A stretch of DNA of 64,000 nucleotides from Chlorobiota bacterium. Its GTDB lineage: Bacteria > Bacteroidota > Ignavibacteria > OLB7. Every line of letters begins with the position of its first letter. Position 1 is the stretch's first letter. The notes below the pieces were generated by a model that saw nothing but the letters and a program-made list of their open reading frames with translations, was not told the DNA's origin and searched no databases. The position numbers were made by a program, and so were the translations under genes. Where the stretch lies: contig JAQBOZ010000018.1 of the NCBI GenBank assembly GCA_028287785.1, positions 124,001-188,000 on the forward strand. Direction: 5' to 3'. Of the stretch, positions 8,575 through 17,241 are shown piece by piece.

Positions 8575-9459
8575 ATGCTTCCAGTACTTTTCTCATTCGG
8601 CCCCATTCATATCTACAGCTTCGGGCTGATGATGGGGATCGCCTTCCTTGTCGCCAACTTCCTGCTGGTGCGGGAGATGCGGCGGCGGCAGTTCCCGAAC
8701 GCCGATCAGATCGCCAGCACCGTCACCCTGATCTCGCTGGCGGGAGGAATCATCGGCTCGAAGCTCTTCAGCCTCCTGGAGAACTGGAGCACGTTCGTGA
8801 AGGACCCCGCGGGGGAGATATTCTCGGCGGCGGGGCTCACCTTCTACGGCGGCCTGATCGTGGTGGTGATCACCCTCTACTTCTACATACGGTCAAAGGG
8901 AATCCCCTTCCTCAAGCTGGCCGATGCCACATCGCCGGCGCTGATCATCGGCTACGGCATCGGGCGGATCGGCTGCCAGCTTGCGGGGGATGGAGATTAC
9001 GGCATCCCGAGCGATCTCCCCTGGGCAATGGGCTACCCGAACGGCACGGTCTCCACCCTCTCCCAGCGCAACGGGGAACTGGTCGATAAATTCCATCAGA
9101 TGTTTCCCGGCCGCACCGTGCCGGCCGATATCCAGGTCCATCCCGCCCCGGTCTACGAAACGCTGGCCGCGCTTGCGATCTTCCTCCTCCTCTGGTCGCT
9201 CAGGAAACGCCCCATGGCTACCGGCAAGATCTTCGCGATCTACCTGATCTGCGCCGGTCTGGAACGGCTGCTTGTGGAGTTCATCAGGCTGAACCCACTC
9301 TATCTGGGGCTCTCGCAGGCGCAGTGGATCTCGGTCGGGATGATCGGCCTTGGCGCCGCAATCCTGGTCAGGCTCCGCAACGCTCCGATCGAGGAGATCC
9401 CGTTTGTGACATCGACCACGAAACGCCCCCGTCCCGCCACGGCAAAGGCCGCACGCTGA
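8575..9459 (+). CDS. lgt: Prolipoprotein diacylglyceryl transferase
   Basis: Lgt moves diacylglycerol from phosphatidylglycerol to the lipobox Cys of prolipoproteins at the inner membrane. The Lgt signature is visible as GYGIGRIGCQLAGDGDYG around residue 125, and a HPAPVYE segment near residue 185 is the usual second conserved block. Seven hydrophobic segments span the 294 residues. The gene opens a plus-strand run with the thioredoxin-fold gene 42 bases downstream. The many lipoproteins encoded nearby are its expected substrates. Confidence 0.95.
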   Translation: MLPVLFSFGPIHIYSFGLMMGIAFLVANFLLVREMRRRQFPNADQIASTVTLISLAGGIIGSKLFSLLENWSTFVKDPAGEIFSAAGLTFYGGLIVVVITLYFYIRSKGIPFLKLADATSPALIIGYGIGRIGCQLAGDGDYGIPSDLPWAMGYPNGTVSTLSQRNGELVDKFHQMFPGRTVPADIQVHPAPVYETLAALAIFLLLWSLRKRPMATGKIFAIYLICAGLERLLVEFIRLNPLYLGLSQAQWISVGMIGLGAAILVRLRNAPIEEIPFVTSTTKRPRPATAKAAR

Positions 9460-9500
9460 GCCGGGAATTCGCATCATGTTGATAATTCCGCGACCGGCAT

Positions 9501-9791
9501 ATGTTTCAGAACCTCTTCAGGCGAGCCCCCGACCTTTCCGGCGTCGAGCTTCTCTTTATCTCCAGGGATGACTGCCATCTCTGCGACAAGGCGCTCGCAG
9601 TGGTCGAGGAGGCCAGGCAACGTCAGCCGTTCCAGCTCAGGATCGTGAAGATGGTGGAGGGGGATGAGTGGTACGAGCGGTACTGGGACAAGATCCCTGT
9701 GGGGCTGGTGAATGGGGTGATGCTCTTCAAGTACCGGGTGACGGCGGAGGAGCTGCTGGCGAAGCTCCGCGTGCGCGCCACGGCGCCATAG
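9501..9791 (+). CDS. Glutaredoxin-like (DUF836) protein
   Basis: The 96-residue protein has the thioredoxin-fold pattern of the glutaredoxin-like DUF836 family. A first strand (ELLFIS) leads into a CHLC redox motif near residue 25 and a helix, then a second strand (RIVKMVEGD), the cis-Pro region KIPVGLVNG and a final helix. It should be a small cytoplasmic thiol-disulfide protein. Similar genes are often found alone, and the partner is unknown. Confidence 0.82.
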   Translation: MFQNLFRRAPDLSGVELLFISRDDCHLCDKALAVVEEARQRQPFQLRIVKMVEGDEWYERYWDKIPVGLVNGVMLFKYRVTAEELLAKLRVRATAP

Positions 9792-9854
9792 CCCGATCCC
9801 AGGCGCCGAAGTCGTCGTTTATCGAAGCTATTATATCTCCAGTATCGGAAACAG

Positions 9855-10010
9855 ATGAAGCTCGCAAAAGTGATCCAGTTCGGGGCGATGGTCGTCACCG
9901 GTGTAGGGTTGATCTACGGCATCGTGCAGAACGATGAGCGGATGGAGTTCACCTATCTGGGCATCGGTCTGGTGATCTTCTTTGTGGGCTACTTTCTGGA
10001 CCGCCGGTAA
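9855..10010 (+). CDS. Small membrane protein, 51 aa
   Basis: A short frame starting ATG at 9855 encodes two hydrophobic segments (about residues 8-24 and 34-48) separated by a charged turn (NDERMEF) and ending LDRR. This is the two-helix hairpin of many small bacterial inner-membrane proteins. It lies 63 bases after the glutaredoxin-like gene and its last codons overlap the stop of the convergent MarR gene. Gene identity rests on the strong membrane pattern; no family is recognised. Confidence 0.6.
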   Translation: MKLAKVIQFGAMVVTGVGLIYGIVQNDERMEFTYLGIGLVIFFVGYFLDRR

Positions 10011-10450
10011 TCGGGCTCCTCCTCCCGATCGGCCTCCACCCCGTCCATTATCCGTTCAAGCTGCACGCGCAGCTCCGGGCCGATCCTCCGAAGCTCCCCG
10101 CGATGGGTCGACGAAAGCTGCTCCAGAATGCCGGAGCCGGTCGGGGTAAGCGATACCAGCACCTGCCGCCGATCCTCCGTCGCATGCTCGCGCGCCACCA
10201 GCCCCTGGGCCACCATCCTGTCCACCAGCCCGACGGCGCTGTGATGCCGGATCTGAAGTCGCTCCGCCAGCTCGCTGATCGCCACCCGATCCTTTCCGGG
10301 AAATCCCCTGATCGCCAGCAACGCCTGATGCTGCTGCGGCGTCAGGCCGACGCCCGCCACCGCCTCCTCGCTGAAACGGAGAAACTGCCGGAGCGCGTAG
10401 CGGAACGATGCCAGCGCCTCATACTCCGCCTTGGTGATTCCTGATCCCAT
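9989..10450 (-). CDS. MarR-family transcriptional regulator
   Basis: The winged-helix core is clear. TPQQHQALLAIRGFP starts the domain near residue 45, RVAISELAERLQIRHHSAVG is the helix-turn-helix and ATEDRRQVLVSLTPTG is the beta wing with its conserved DxR. The start at 10450 gives 153 aa, normal for the family; the longer frame to 10660 runs into the adjacent repeat. It should bind DNA as a dimer and respond to small molecules or oxidants. No divergent target gene is adjacent, so its regulon cannot be read from context. Confidence 0.88.
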   Translation of the reverse strand: MGSGITKAEYEALASFRYALRQFLRFSEEAVAGVGLTPQQHQALLAIRGFPGKDRVAISELAERLQIRHHSAVGLVDRMVAQGLVAREHATEDRRQVLVSLTPTGSGILEQLSSTHRGELRRIGPELRVQLERIMDGVEADREEEPDYRRSRK

Positions 10451-10602
10451 GAGCCCATGTCCCGCTGTTTGAAGAGCAAACGATAAAGATACTCGAAAGT
10501 CGGCATCGCCGGCGCGGGATGCCGGGGAACGATAGTGACTCAATTTGAATCCACCCCTCCGGTTGACAGCGCAATGATCCATCGACGATCCTCTGATCAC
10601 TC

Positions 10603-10780
10603 TTCGAGCTCCGTCAGGAGCGTGCCGGTTGTAGCAACAATGCTCCCATCTCCCGCTCAAGCTCCATCGGAGCGTACCATCCCCGCATGCCGGCAGAATG
10701 GTACGCTCCGATGGAGCCTGGAATCATGGGATGCGTGGTGATGCTGCAACCGGTACGCCCCGATGGGGCTGGGAAGCCGG
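10603..10780. repeat. Dispersed palindromic repeat, family B (copy 1)
   Basis: The core is a perfect 20-bp inverted repeat (10661-10680 with 10698-10717) centred on a GCTCCATCGGAGC palindrome, flanked by shorter GAGCTCCGTCAGGAGCG-type and CCCCGATGGGGC palindromes. The same building blocks recur at 44540-44825 and 49755-50214. The gap from 10451 to 10964 holds this element and no gene I can support. Confidence 0.8.
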
Positions 10781-10964
10781 ATGCCGGATATGATTCTGAG
10801 TATCATCCACAGCATCTCAACCTGAATCACTACCGGGGGAACGGCGCGGGCGCCGGATGATGGTTGGAAACGATCGGTGACCGGATGGCGGCCGGTATAT
10901 CATACTGCCTCACTTTCATTAACTTCGCGCCGCCGAGTCCCGCATCCATCAACCAGTTCGTTCG

Positions 10965-11984
10965 ATGACCGTTACAAGATCACTTTCGATCCTCGCGCTT
11001 GCCCTTCTTACCGCCCTTGCCGGCTGCGCGAAGGAGAAAGCGCCATCCGATACCAGGAACACAACCGGCGGAACCAGAGTTCCGGTGGTCGGCTTCATGC
11101 AGGCGATCGAGGACGCCACCATCGATGAGGCGAAGAAGGGCTTCTACGATGCGCTGAAGGAGGGTGGATTCGATGAAAGCGCCAACACCGTGAAGATCAT
11201 CTACCGGAACGCGCAGGGGGACAGCCCGACGCTCGATCAGATCGCCGACTATATGGTGTCGCAGAAGGTGGACCTGATCGCGGCGAATACGACGCTCGCC
11301 ATGATCACCGCCGCTCACAAGACATCGACCATTCCGATCTTTATGATGGTGGCCCCAAGCCCCGGCATCGCGAAGCTCACGAAGACCGATTCGGCCGGCA
11401 ACGAGGTGGCCCCGCCCAACCTCTACGGCACCTACGAGACGCTGGCCTATATCGACACCAGCGTGGCGATGATCAGAACGCTCTTCCCGAATGCGAAGCG
11501 GGTGGGAACGCTCTACAACAGCTCCGAGCCGAACTCCGTGAACTCCATGGAACGGCTCCGCGCGATGTGCGGGAGCCTGGGGCTGGAACTTGTCGAGGAA
11601 TCCGTCACCTCATCCAACGAAACCCAGCAGGCGGCGCAGGCGCTGGCCGGAAAGGGGATCGATGTCTTCTTCGCGCTCCCCGACAATATCATCTTCTCCA
11701 GCTTTGAAACGGTCTACAAGACGATGGCCGACAAGAAGATCCCGATCGTCACATCGGAGGCGGGGCTGGTGAAGCGCGGCGCGTTCGCGGCATACGGCGC
11801 TGATTTTTATCAGTGGGGACATCAGGCAGGCGCCAACGCGGCTCAATATCTGAAGTCGCGCGATCCCAGGGTCGCGAAGCTGGAGATCGTGGCGGTGCGG
11901 AAGAAGACGTTCAACCCGGAGACGGCGAAGTCGCTCGGGCTGAACCCTCCGGCCGGGTTCGAACCACTCACGTCGGCGAAATAA
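10965..11984 (+). CDS. ABC transporter substrate-binding lipoprotein (TrpX-like, ABC_sub_bind family)
   Basis: A lipoprotein signal peptide ends in TALAGC, so the mature protein is anchored at residue 21. The remainder has the two-lobed periplasmic-binding pattern of the ABC_sub_bind family: VPVVGFMQ near residue 38, the central RVGTLYNSSEPNS segment that opens the second lobe, then PIVTSEAGLVKRGAFAAYG. Members next to this kind of permease import amino acids such as aromatic residues in Gram-positives (TrpXYZ), but the substrate here is not shown. It is the first gene of a three-gene importer; the permease follows after seven bases. Confidence 0.9.
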   Translation: MTVTRSLSILALALLTALAGCAKEKAPSDTRNTTGGTRVPVVGFMQAIEDATIDEAKKGFYDALKEGGFDESANTVKIIYRNAQGDSPTLDQIADYMVSQKVDLIAANTTLAMITAAHKTSTIPIFMMVAPSPGIAKLTKTDSAGNEVAPPNLYGTYETLAYIDTSVAMIRTLFPNAKRVGTLYNSSEPNSVNSMERLRAMCGSLGLELVEESVTSSNETQQAAQALAGKGIDVFFALPDNIIFSSFETVYKTMADKKIPIVTSEAGLVKRGAFAAYGADFYQWGHQAGANAAQYLKSRDPRVAKLEIVAVRKKTFNPETAKSLGLNPPAGFEPLTSAK

Positions 11985-11991
11985 ACAATCG

Positions 11992-12882
11992 ATGGAGCTT
12001 ACGTTCGGCGCAATCGCCCTTGGGCTTGCCTATGCCTTTCTCGGCATGGGCATTTTCATAACGATGCGGATTTTCAACTTCCCGGACATCACCGCCGATG
12101 GCTCCCTGACGCTGGGGGGGAGCCTGACCGCCGCGCTGCTGACGGCCGGGGTAAACCCATGCCTCGCGGTGCTAGCCTCGATGATCGCCGGCTTTCTGGC
12201 GGGGACCGCAACGGGCGCCATCTACACGAAGCTGAAGGTCAACGGGCTCCTCTCCGGCATCCTTGTGATGACGGCGCTCTACTCGGTCAATCTCAGGATC
12301 ATGGGGCGTTCCAACATGCCGTTGATCAGCGTCCGAACCATCCTCTCCCCGTTCGCGGATATCGCCGATCCAACGCTCCGCATCCTGGCGCCGATCCTCC
12401 TGTTTCTTCTGCTGGTCGCGGCCTTCATCCTCTTCCTCCGCTGGCTCTTCCGCACCGATTTCGGCCTGGCGATGCGGGCCACGGGGGATAACGAGGTGAT
12501 GATCGCGGCGCAGGGGGTCGCGACCGACCGGATGAAGATCATCGGCATCGGCTGCTCCAACGCGCTGATCGCGCTGAGCGGGAGCCTGGTGGCGCAGTAC
12601 CAGGGATTTGCCGATATCGGGATGGGAATCGGCATCATCGTCTTCGGGCTGGCGAGCGTGATCATCGGCGATACGCTGGCCGGGCTGTTCGGCGAGCGGT
12701 TCAGAATAGGGATCAGGCTGATCTGCGTGGCGATCGGCTCCATTCTCTTCCGCGGGCTGGTAGCAGCAACGCTTTCCATCGGGCTGAACCCGACCGATCT
12801 GAAAATCGTGACGGCCATCTTCGTCCTCCTGACGATCATGCTGCCGCAGGCGCGCTCGGCGCTTCGGGGAAAGCCGCGATGA
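11992..12882 (+). CDS. ABC transporter permease (BPD_transp_2 / branched-chain type)
   Basis: This 296-residue inner-membrane permease has about nine hydrophobic segments. It carries the early NFPDITADGSLTLGG motif and the FGLAMRATGDNEVMIAAQGV cytoplasmic loop typical of the permeases paired with ABC_sub_bind lipoproteins. It begins seven bases after the binding-protein gene. The gap to the ATPase gene (121 bases) contains a family A repeat, so the operon has been separated by an inserted palindrome. Confidence 0.9.
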   Translation: MELTFGAIALGLAYAFLGMGIFITMRIFNFPDITADGSLTLGGSLTAALLTAGVNPCLAVLASMIAGFLAGTATGAIYTKLKVNGLLSGILVMTALYSVNLRIMGRSNMPLISVRTILSPFADIADPTLRILAPILLFLLLVAAFILFLRWLFRTDFGLAMRATGDNEVMIAAQGVATDRMKIIGIGCSNALIALSGSLVAQYQGFADIGMGIGIIVFGLASVIIGDTLAGLFGERFRIGIRLICVAIGSILFRGLVAATLSIGLNPTDLKIVTAIFVLLTIMLPQARSALRGKPR

Positions 12883-12926
12883 TATGATGATATACCGTTA
12901 GAGGACTGTCACCCGGCAAATATCCC

Positions 12927-12985
12927 CAAGCCCCGGAGGGGCGCAATCCCTGGGGCGCGGGGCATGGCCCCGCGCACACCTGATC
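12927..12985. repeat. Dispersed palindromic repeat, family A (copy 1), within an operon
   Basis: It has the layout of the other family A copies: a CCCCGGAGGGG palindrome, a short GCGCAATCCCTGG bridge and a second hairpin (GCGCGGGGC / GCCCCGCGC). It lies between the permease and ATPase genes of one transporter, where it would form two RNA hairpins in the transcript. Confidence 0.85.
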
Positions 12986-13003
12986 ATTGTTGAACGGCCT
13001 GTT

Positions 13004-13774
13004 ATGATTCTCATCGAGAAGCTCACCAAGATCTTCGGGCGCGGCACGCCGAATGAAGTGCGCGCGCTCAGGGAAGTTTCGCTCGGCATCGACGCGGGGG
13101 AATTCGTGGTGGTGATCGGCACCAACGGCTCGGGAAAATCGACGTTGCTCAACGCCATCGCGGGGGGCTTTCCGCCGGACTCCGGGAGGATTTCGCTGAA
13201 CGGCCGCGATGTCACCCGCATGACCGACCACCAGCGTGCCCGCCACATCGGCCGCGTGTTTCAGAACCCGTTCAGCGGAACGGCGCCCACGATGACGATC
13301 GCCGAGAACCTCCGCCTTGCATCGCTCCGCGGCATCCCGAAGCGACTCTCGATCGGCCTCGATAACGGTGAGATGGCGCGGTTGAAAGAGCGATCGGCCG
13401 AGCTGGGCATGGGGCTGGAGACGCGACTGGAGACGCCGATCGGGCTTCTCTCCGGCGGCGAACGCCAGGCGCTCACGCTGCTGATGGCAACCCTCCGTCG
13501 GCCGGATATCCTCCTCCTGGACGAACACACGGCGGCGCTCGATCCGCGCTCCGCGGAACAGGTGATGCGGCTTACCGAGCGGATCGTGCGGGAACATCAC
13601 CTGACAACGCTGATGGTGACGCACGACATGGAGGAGGCCGTACACCACGGCTCGCGGCTGCTGATGATGCACGAGGGGACCGTCGCGCTGGATCTGCGCG
13701 CCGAGGCGAAGGCCGGGCTGACCCCCGCGATCCTGCTGGGGAAATTCGCCGAGTTGAGAATCATGGCGCGATGA
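13004..13774 (+). CDS. ABC transporter ATP-binding protein
   Basis: All ABC ATPase elements are present: Walker A GTNGSGKST near residue 40, Q loop VFQNPF, the signature LLSGGERQAL, Walker B ILLLDEHTA and switch His VTHDMEE. The signature is SGGER rather than SGGQR, which is common in this subfamily. It energises the permease and lipoprotein encoded just upstream, and the 256-residue length is normal. A promoter of its own cannot be excluded because a repeat separates it from the permease gene. Confidence 0.93.
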   Translation: MILIEKLTKIFGRGTPNEVRALREVSLGIDAGEFVVVIGTNGSGKSTLLNAIAGGFPPDSGRISLNGRDVTRMTDHQRARHIGRVFQNPFSGTAPTMTIAENLRLASLRGIPKRLSIGLDNGEMARLKERSAELGMGLETRLETPIGLLSGGERQALTLLMATLRRPDILLLDEHTAALDPRSAEQVMRLTERIVREHHLTTLMVTHDMEEAVHHGSRLLMMHEGTVALDLRAEAKAGLTPAILLGKFAELRIMAR

Positions 13775-14022
13775 CCCGCCGGCGCATCATCAGCCTTCCC
13801 ACACAGCCGGACGGAGATCACCGACAAGGAACAAACCGCAGCTTCTCGACGCCATCACCTCGCAACCCCACCCTCCTGCCGATCCGCCGCCGACTGGGAA
13901 ACCATGCGTGAACCGGCGAAATATCCGTCGCGGTCAAAACCGGTAAAGTTGGTCAGTCTTTTGCGTGTGGTTAGTTTCCGGACATATCTCAACTATTCAA
14001 CAGACAACGGAGAGTTCACCCG

Positions 14023-15510
14023 ATGATGCTTACTACTTCCTACCGAAAAACAACGGCGCTCGCGATCCTTGCGCTTACGATGCTGGGGATCGGCACGACG
14101 GGCGCAATTGCCCAGGAATCGTTTCCGGCATCGCATGTGGCGGTGCTGCGGGGCGAGAATGAAACTCCACCGATCACCCCCATCACCGCCGCCGGCGTCG
14201 GGGTCGGCATATTCCGCTACGATGCCGCGAGCAAATCGCTCGAATATAGAATTACGGTGACGCTTCCAGGCGGCGACACCATCACCGGCGCTCATTTTCA
14301 TCTGGGACCGGAGGGAACGCAGGGACAGGTGATCAGGGAGATCGCATTTGCTCCGGGAGCGCGGACGGCAAAGGGAACGTGGAGCGGCATCGCCGACAGC
14401 GTCATCCCGCCACTGTTGAGCGGAAATGTGTACGTGAACGTCCACACGCAGCGTAATCCCGGTGGACAGATCCGCAGCCAGGTCATCCGCGTCCCGTCGC
14501 TTTCCGCCGAGCCGCTGGAGCCGGCGCAGGAGACCCCGCCGGCCACAAACTCGACCGGCACCGGGCAGGCGTTCATCTGGCTCGATCTTGCCAACAGAAC
14601 CGCGACGTACGATGTAAAATGGTCCGGCCTGACCGGCGAGCCGACGATGGCGCACTTCCACCGCGGCGCTCCGGGCGTGGCCGGCCCCGTGGTTCACGCG
14701 ATCGATCTTCCCCTGATGCCGCAGCCCACCGGCGAGGCGATCGGCTCGTGGGGAAACCTGAGCGATGCCGATATCGCCGATATGATCGCCGGCCGCTTTT
14801 ATGTGAACCTGCACACGGCACAGTATCCGGCCGGGGAGATCCGGGGGCAGGTGCAGACCTACGAGCTTTTCAGCGCCGCAATCTCGCCCGCCAATGAAGT
14901 CCCACCCGCAACCGGCTCCAGCGCAGAGGGAACCGGCATCGCGCTGATCCGTGGCGGAAAAAGGCTTACCGCCAGCTTTATCGTGGAGGGGACAACCGGA
15001 CCGATCGGGCAGGCGCATATTCATCAGGGGGCAATCGGCGTGAGCGGCCCAGTGCAGATCCCGATGACCGGCTTTATCACCGTCTGGGCGGTCGATTCGG
15101 TGGAGCTGACGCTGGATCAGACAATCCTGCTCCGTAAGACGGGCGCCTACGCGAATTTCCACACCGCGGCATTCGGTAATGGAGAGGCACGCGGGCAGTT
15201 GATCCCGGCATCCACCAACCTGCCGCTTCCGACAACCGGCGTGGAATACGTGCTTCCGGGGTTGGGAACATCGGGGCTGAGCGCGCGGTTCGATGGTGGT
15301 CTTCTCAGGTTCAAGGTCGATCCCTCCGTTGCGGGGCGCGATCGCGAGATCGTTCTCTATTCCATCATGGGTCAGAGAATCGCCTCAACCAATGTCAGCG
15401 ATGATCAGGGAACACTCCCGGCCGGGAGCCTGGCTTCCGGAAGCTATGTTGCTCAACTGCGCGCCAACGGCAAGGTAATCGCGACCGAGCGGATCGGCAT
15501 TGTGCGGTAA
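14023..15510 (+). CDS. Secreted triple-CHRD-domain protein with type IX secretion tail
   Basis: A signal peptide (residues 1-30, ending GAIAQ) precedes three CHRD-like repeats, at about residues 35-165, 170-285 and 288-395. Each has the TGAHFHLG, AHFHRGAPG or AHIHQGAIG His motif, a NVHT, NLHT or NFHT strand and a GGQIRSQ, AGEIRGQ or GEARGQ close. The last 70 residues look like a type IX sorting domain: a beta sandwich with VLYSIMGQRIASTNV and LASGSYVAQLRANGKVIATE. The protein should therefore be exported and attached to or released from the cell surface. CHRD domains are of uncertain biochemical role. A strong terminator follows. Confidence 0.85.
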   Translation: MMLTTSYRKTTALAILALTMLGIGTTGAIAQESFPASHVAVLRGENETPPITPITAAGVGVGIFRYDAASKSLEYRITVTLPGGDTITGAHFHLGPEGTQGQVIREIAFAPGARTAKGTWSGIADSVIPPLLSGNVYVNVHTQRNPGGQIRSQVIRVPSLSAEPLEPAQETPPATNSTGTGQAFIWLDLANRTATYDVKWSGLTGEPTMAHFHRGAPGVAGPVVHAIDLPLMPQPTGEAIGSWGNLSDADIADMIAGRFYVNLHTAQYPAGEIRGQVQTYELFSAAISPANEVPPATGSSAEGTGIALIRGGKRLTASFIVEGTTGPIGQAHIHQGAIGVSGPVQIPMTGFITVWAVDSVELTLDQTILLRKTGAYANFHTAAFGNGEARGQLIPASTNLPLPTTGVEYVLPGLGTSGLSARFDGGLLRFKVDPSVAGRDREIVLYSIMGQRIASTNVSDDQGTLPAGSLASGSYVAQLRANGKVIATERIGIVR

Positions 15511-15543
15511 TTGCGACCGATTATCATCGATCAACAGGTTCAA

Positions 15544-15576
15544 AGGGCCATTTCTTCCGGTGGAGGAAATGGCCCT
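15544..15576 (+). terminator. Terminator after the CHRD gene
   Basis: The 11-bp stem (15544-15554 with 15566-15576) is followed by CGTTATTTT. The roughly 300 bases from here to 15878 show no gene or repeat I can support. Confidence 0.7.
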
Positions 15577-15878
15577 CGTTATTTTCGGAATGCGGTCGCA
15601 AAAGTCCCGGACATTTATCACCATTTCATCACCGAAAAAAAACTTTTCGCGGGTGTTACATCGATATCACCCCTCGTCTTCACTCTGTTCAACGGATGGT
15701 GCACCATTCATCTACAGACGCCCCCGCCTCCGCCCGGAGGAAGGGAATGGGGCTACTGTCTCCATCACGCGGATATTCCGGCCGAATGGCCCCGGACCGG
15801 CCGGCTATAAACGCCCGGAGATATTCCGCCGATGGCTCCAATCGATCCATTTATTCATGCGATAACGAGGAGATGAAA

Positions 15879-17213
15879 ATGAGCACAACGATCCGAACCA
15901 GCAGACACCCATCGGTCCCGATGATCCTTGTGGGAATGCTTGCATGGGGATGGCTCTCCGGCTGCGGTGGGCCACACGAACGGCTGAGGGAAGATGTCCC
16001 CGTAATGCGCGTATCGATGGCGGACAGGCAGGAAATTCCCGGAACCGATTCCACGCTCACACCACGCGATATCGAACCATTTATGAAGGAAGGGTTGAAG
16101 TGGCTTGCGGCGGCGCAGCATCCGGACGGCGGCTGGGGCGCCGGCAGCCACGCGAACCAGGAAATGCGCGACCCGAACGCCGTACAGACCGACCCCGGAA
16201 CCACCGCATTTACGGCAATGGCATTTCTTCGCGCCGGAAATACGATCAACAGCGGTGAATATCGCGGGAATGTCCGAAAGGCGCTTCAAAAGATTATCGA
16301 CGTGGTGGAAGCATCGAAGGAGGAAAATCCGAACGTCACGGAGTTGACGGGAACGCAGCCGCAGATCAAGCTGGGCCAGTATATCGATGTCTCCCTCTGC
16401 GCGCAATTTCTCGCCAGAATTCTCCCGAACCTGAACGATGAACCGGCACTGAAGCAGCGGACCACGGCGGCGCTCGATAAATGTGTGCGAAAAATCGAGC
16501 ACTCGCAGAAATCCGATGGAAGCTGGAATCACGGCGGATGGGCTCCCGTGCTGTCATCGACAATGGCGAATTCCGCGCTCGAATATGCCCAGTCCGCCGG
16601 ACGCGACGTGGATAAAAAAGTGGTGGCGAGGTCGCAGGAATATCAGATGCGGAATTTCGATACGGTCAGCGGCAGTGTCAGAACGGAATCCGCCGCGGGC
16701 GTAACCCTCTATTCCAGCGCCAGCGGACAACGATCGACGGCAACCGACGCGGTGCGGGCACGGCAGATTATCGTGCAGGCACGGAAAGCCGGAACGCTCA
16801 AGGAAAAGGACGATGTCACGCTGAACAACCTGATGACAGGGGGCGCTTCAAAAGCCGAAGCGGAGAGGATGTACCGGGGATACAAGCAGAACCAGGCCGC
16901 CGCCGACAGGTTGAGTGATGAGCAGATGCTTTCCGGGTTTGGCAATAATGGCGGCGAGGAATTTCTCAGCTATATGCTCACAAGCGAATCGATGGTGATG
17001 AACGGCGGCAAGCCATGGACCGACTGGAACGAGCGGATGCACTCGCGCCTCTCGAAGATCCAGAATCCCGACGGAAGCTGGTCGGGACAGCACTGCATCA
17101 CCAGCCCGGTTTTCTGCACCGCGGCAGTGATGCTCTGCCTGACGGCCGATCGTGATGCCAAGGCATTGACGGGCAGCGCGGCGGACCCATTCAAAAATCG
17201 CCGTATCAATTAA
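15879..17213 (+). CDS. Lipoprotein with squalene-cyclase/prenyltransferase-like toroid repeats (first of a pair)
   Basis: I start at the ATG at 15879, eight bases after GAGGAG; an upstream ATG at 15873 lies directly against the ribosome site. The signal peptide ends in WGWLSGC, a lipobox. The rest shows alpha-alpha toroid repeats with QW-like motifs: AAQHPDGGWGAG near the N-terminus, SQKSDGSWNHGG in the middle and IQNPDGSWSGQHCIT near the C-terminus. These are the repeats of squalene/hopene cyclases and prenyltransferases, but I do not see the cyclase DxDD acid motif, so a catalytic role is doubtful. A second related gene follows 28 bases later. Confidence 0.8.
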   Translation: MSTTIRTSRHPSVPMILVGMLAWGWLSGCGGPHERLREDVPVMRVSMADRQEIPGTDSTLTPRDIEPFMKEGLKWLAAAQHPDGGWGAGSHANQEMRDPNAVQTDPGTTAFTAMAFLRAGNTINSGEYRGNVRKALQKIIDVVEASKEENPNVTELTGTQPQIKLGQYIDVSLCAQFLARILPNLNDEPALKQRTTAALDKCVRKIEHSQKSDGSWNHGGWAPVLSSTMANSALEYAQSAGRDVDKKVVARSQEYQMRNFDTVSGSVRTESAAGVTLYSSASGQRSTATDAVRARQIIVQARKAGTLKEKDDVTLNNLMTGGASKAEAERMYRGYKQNQAAADRLSDEQMLSGFGNNGGEEFLSYMLTSESMVMNGGKPWTDWNERMHSRLSKIQNPDGSWSGQHCITSPVFCTAAVMLCLTADRDAKALTGSAADPFKNRRIN

Positions 17214-17241
17214 ACGACGGAAACCCAATTCCCATATATCG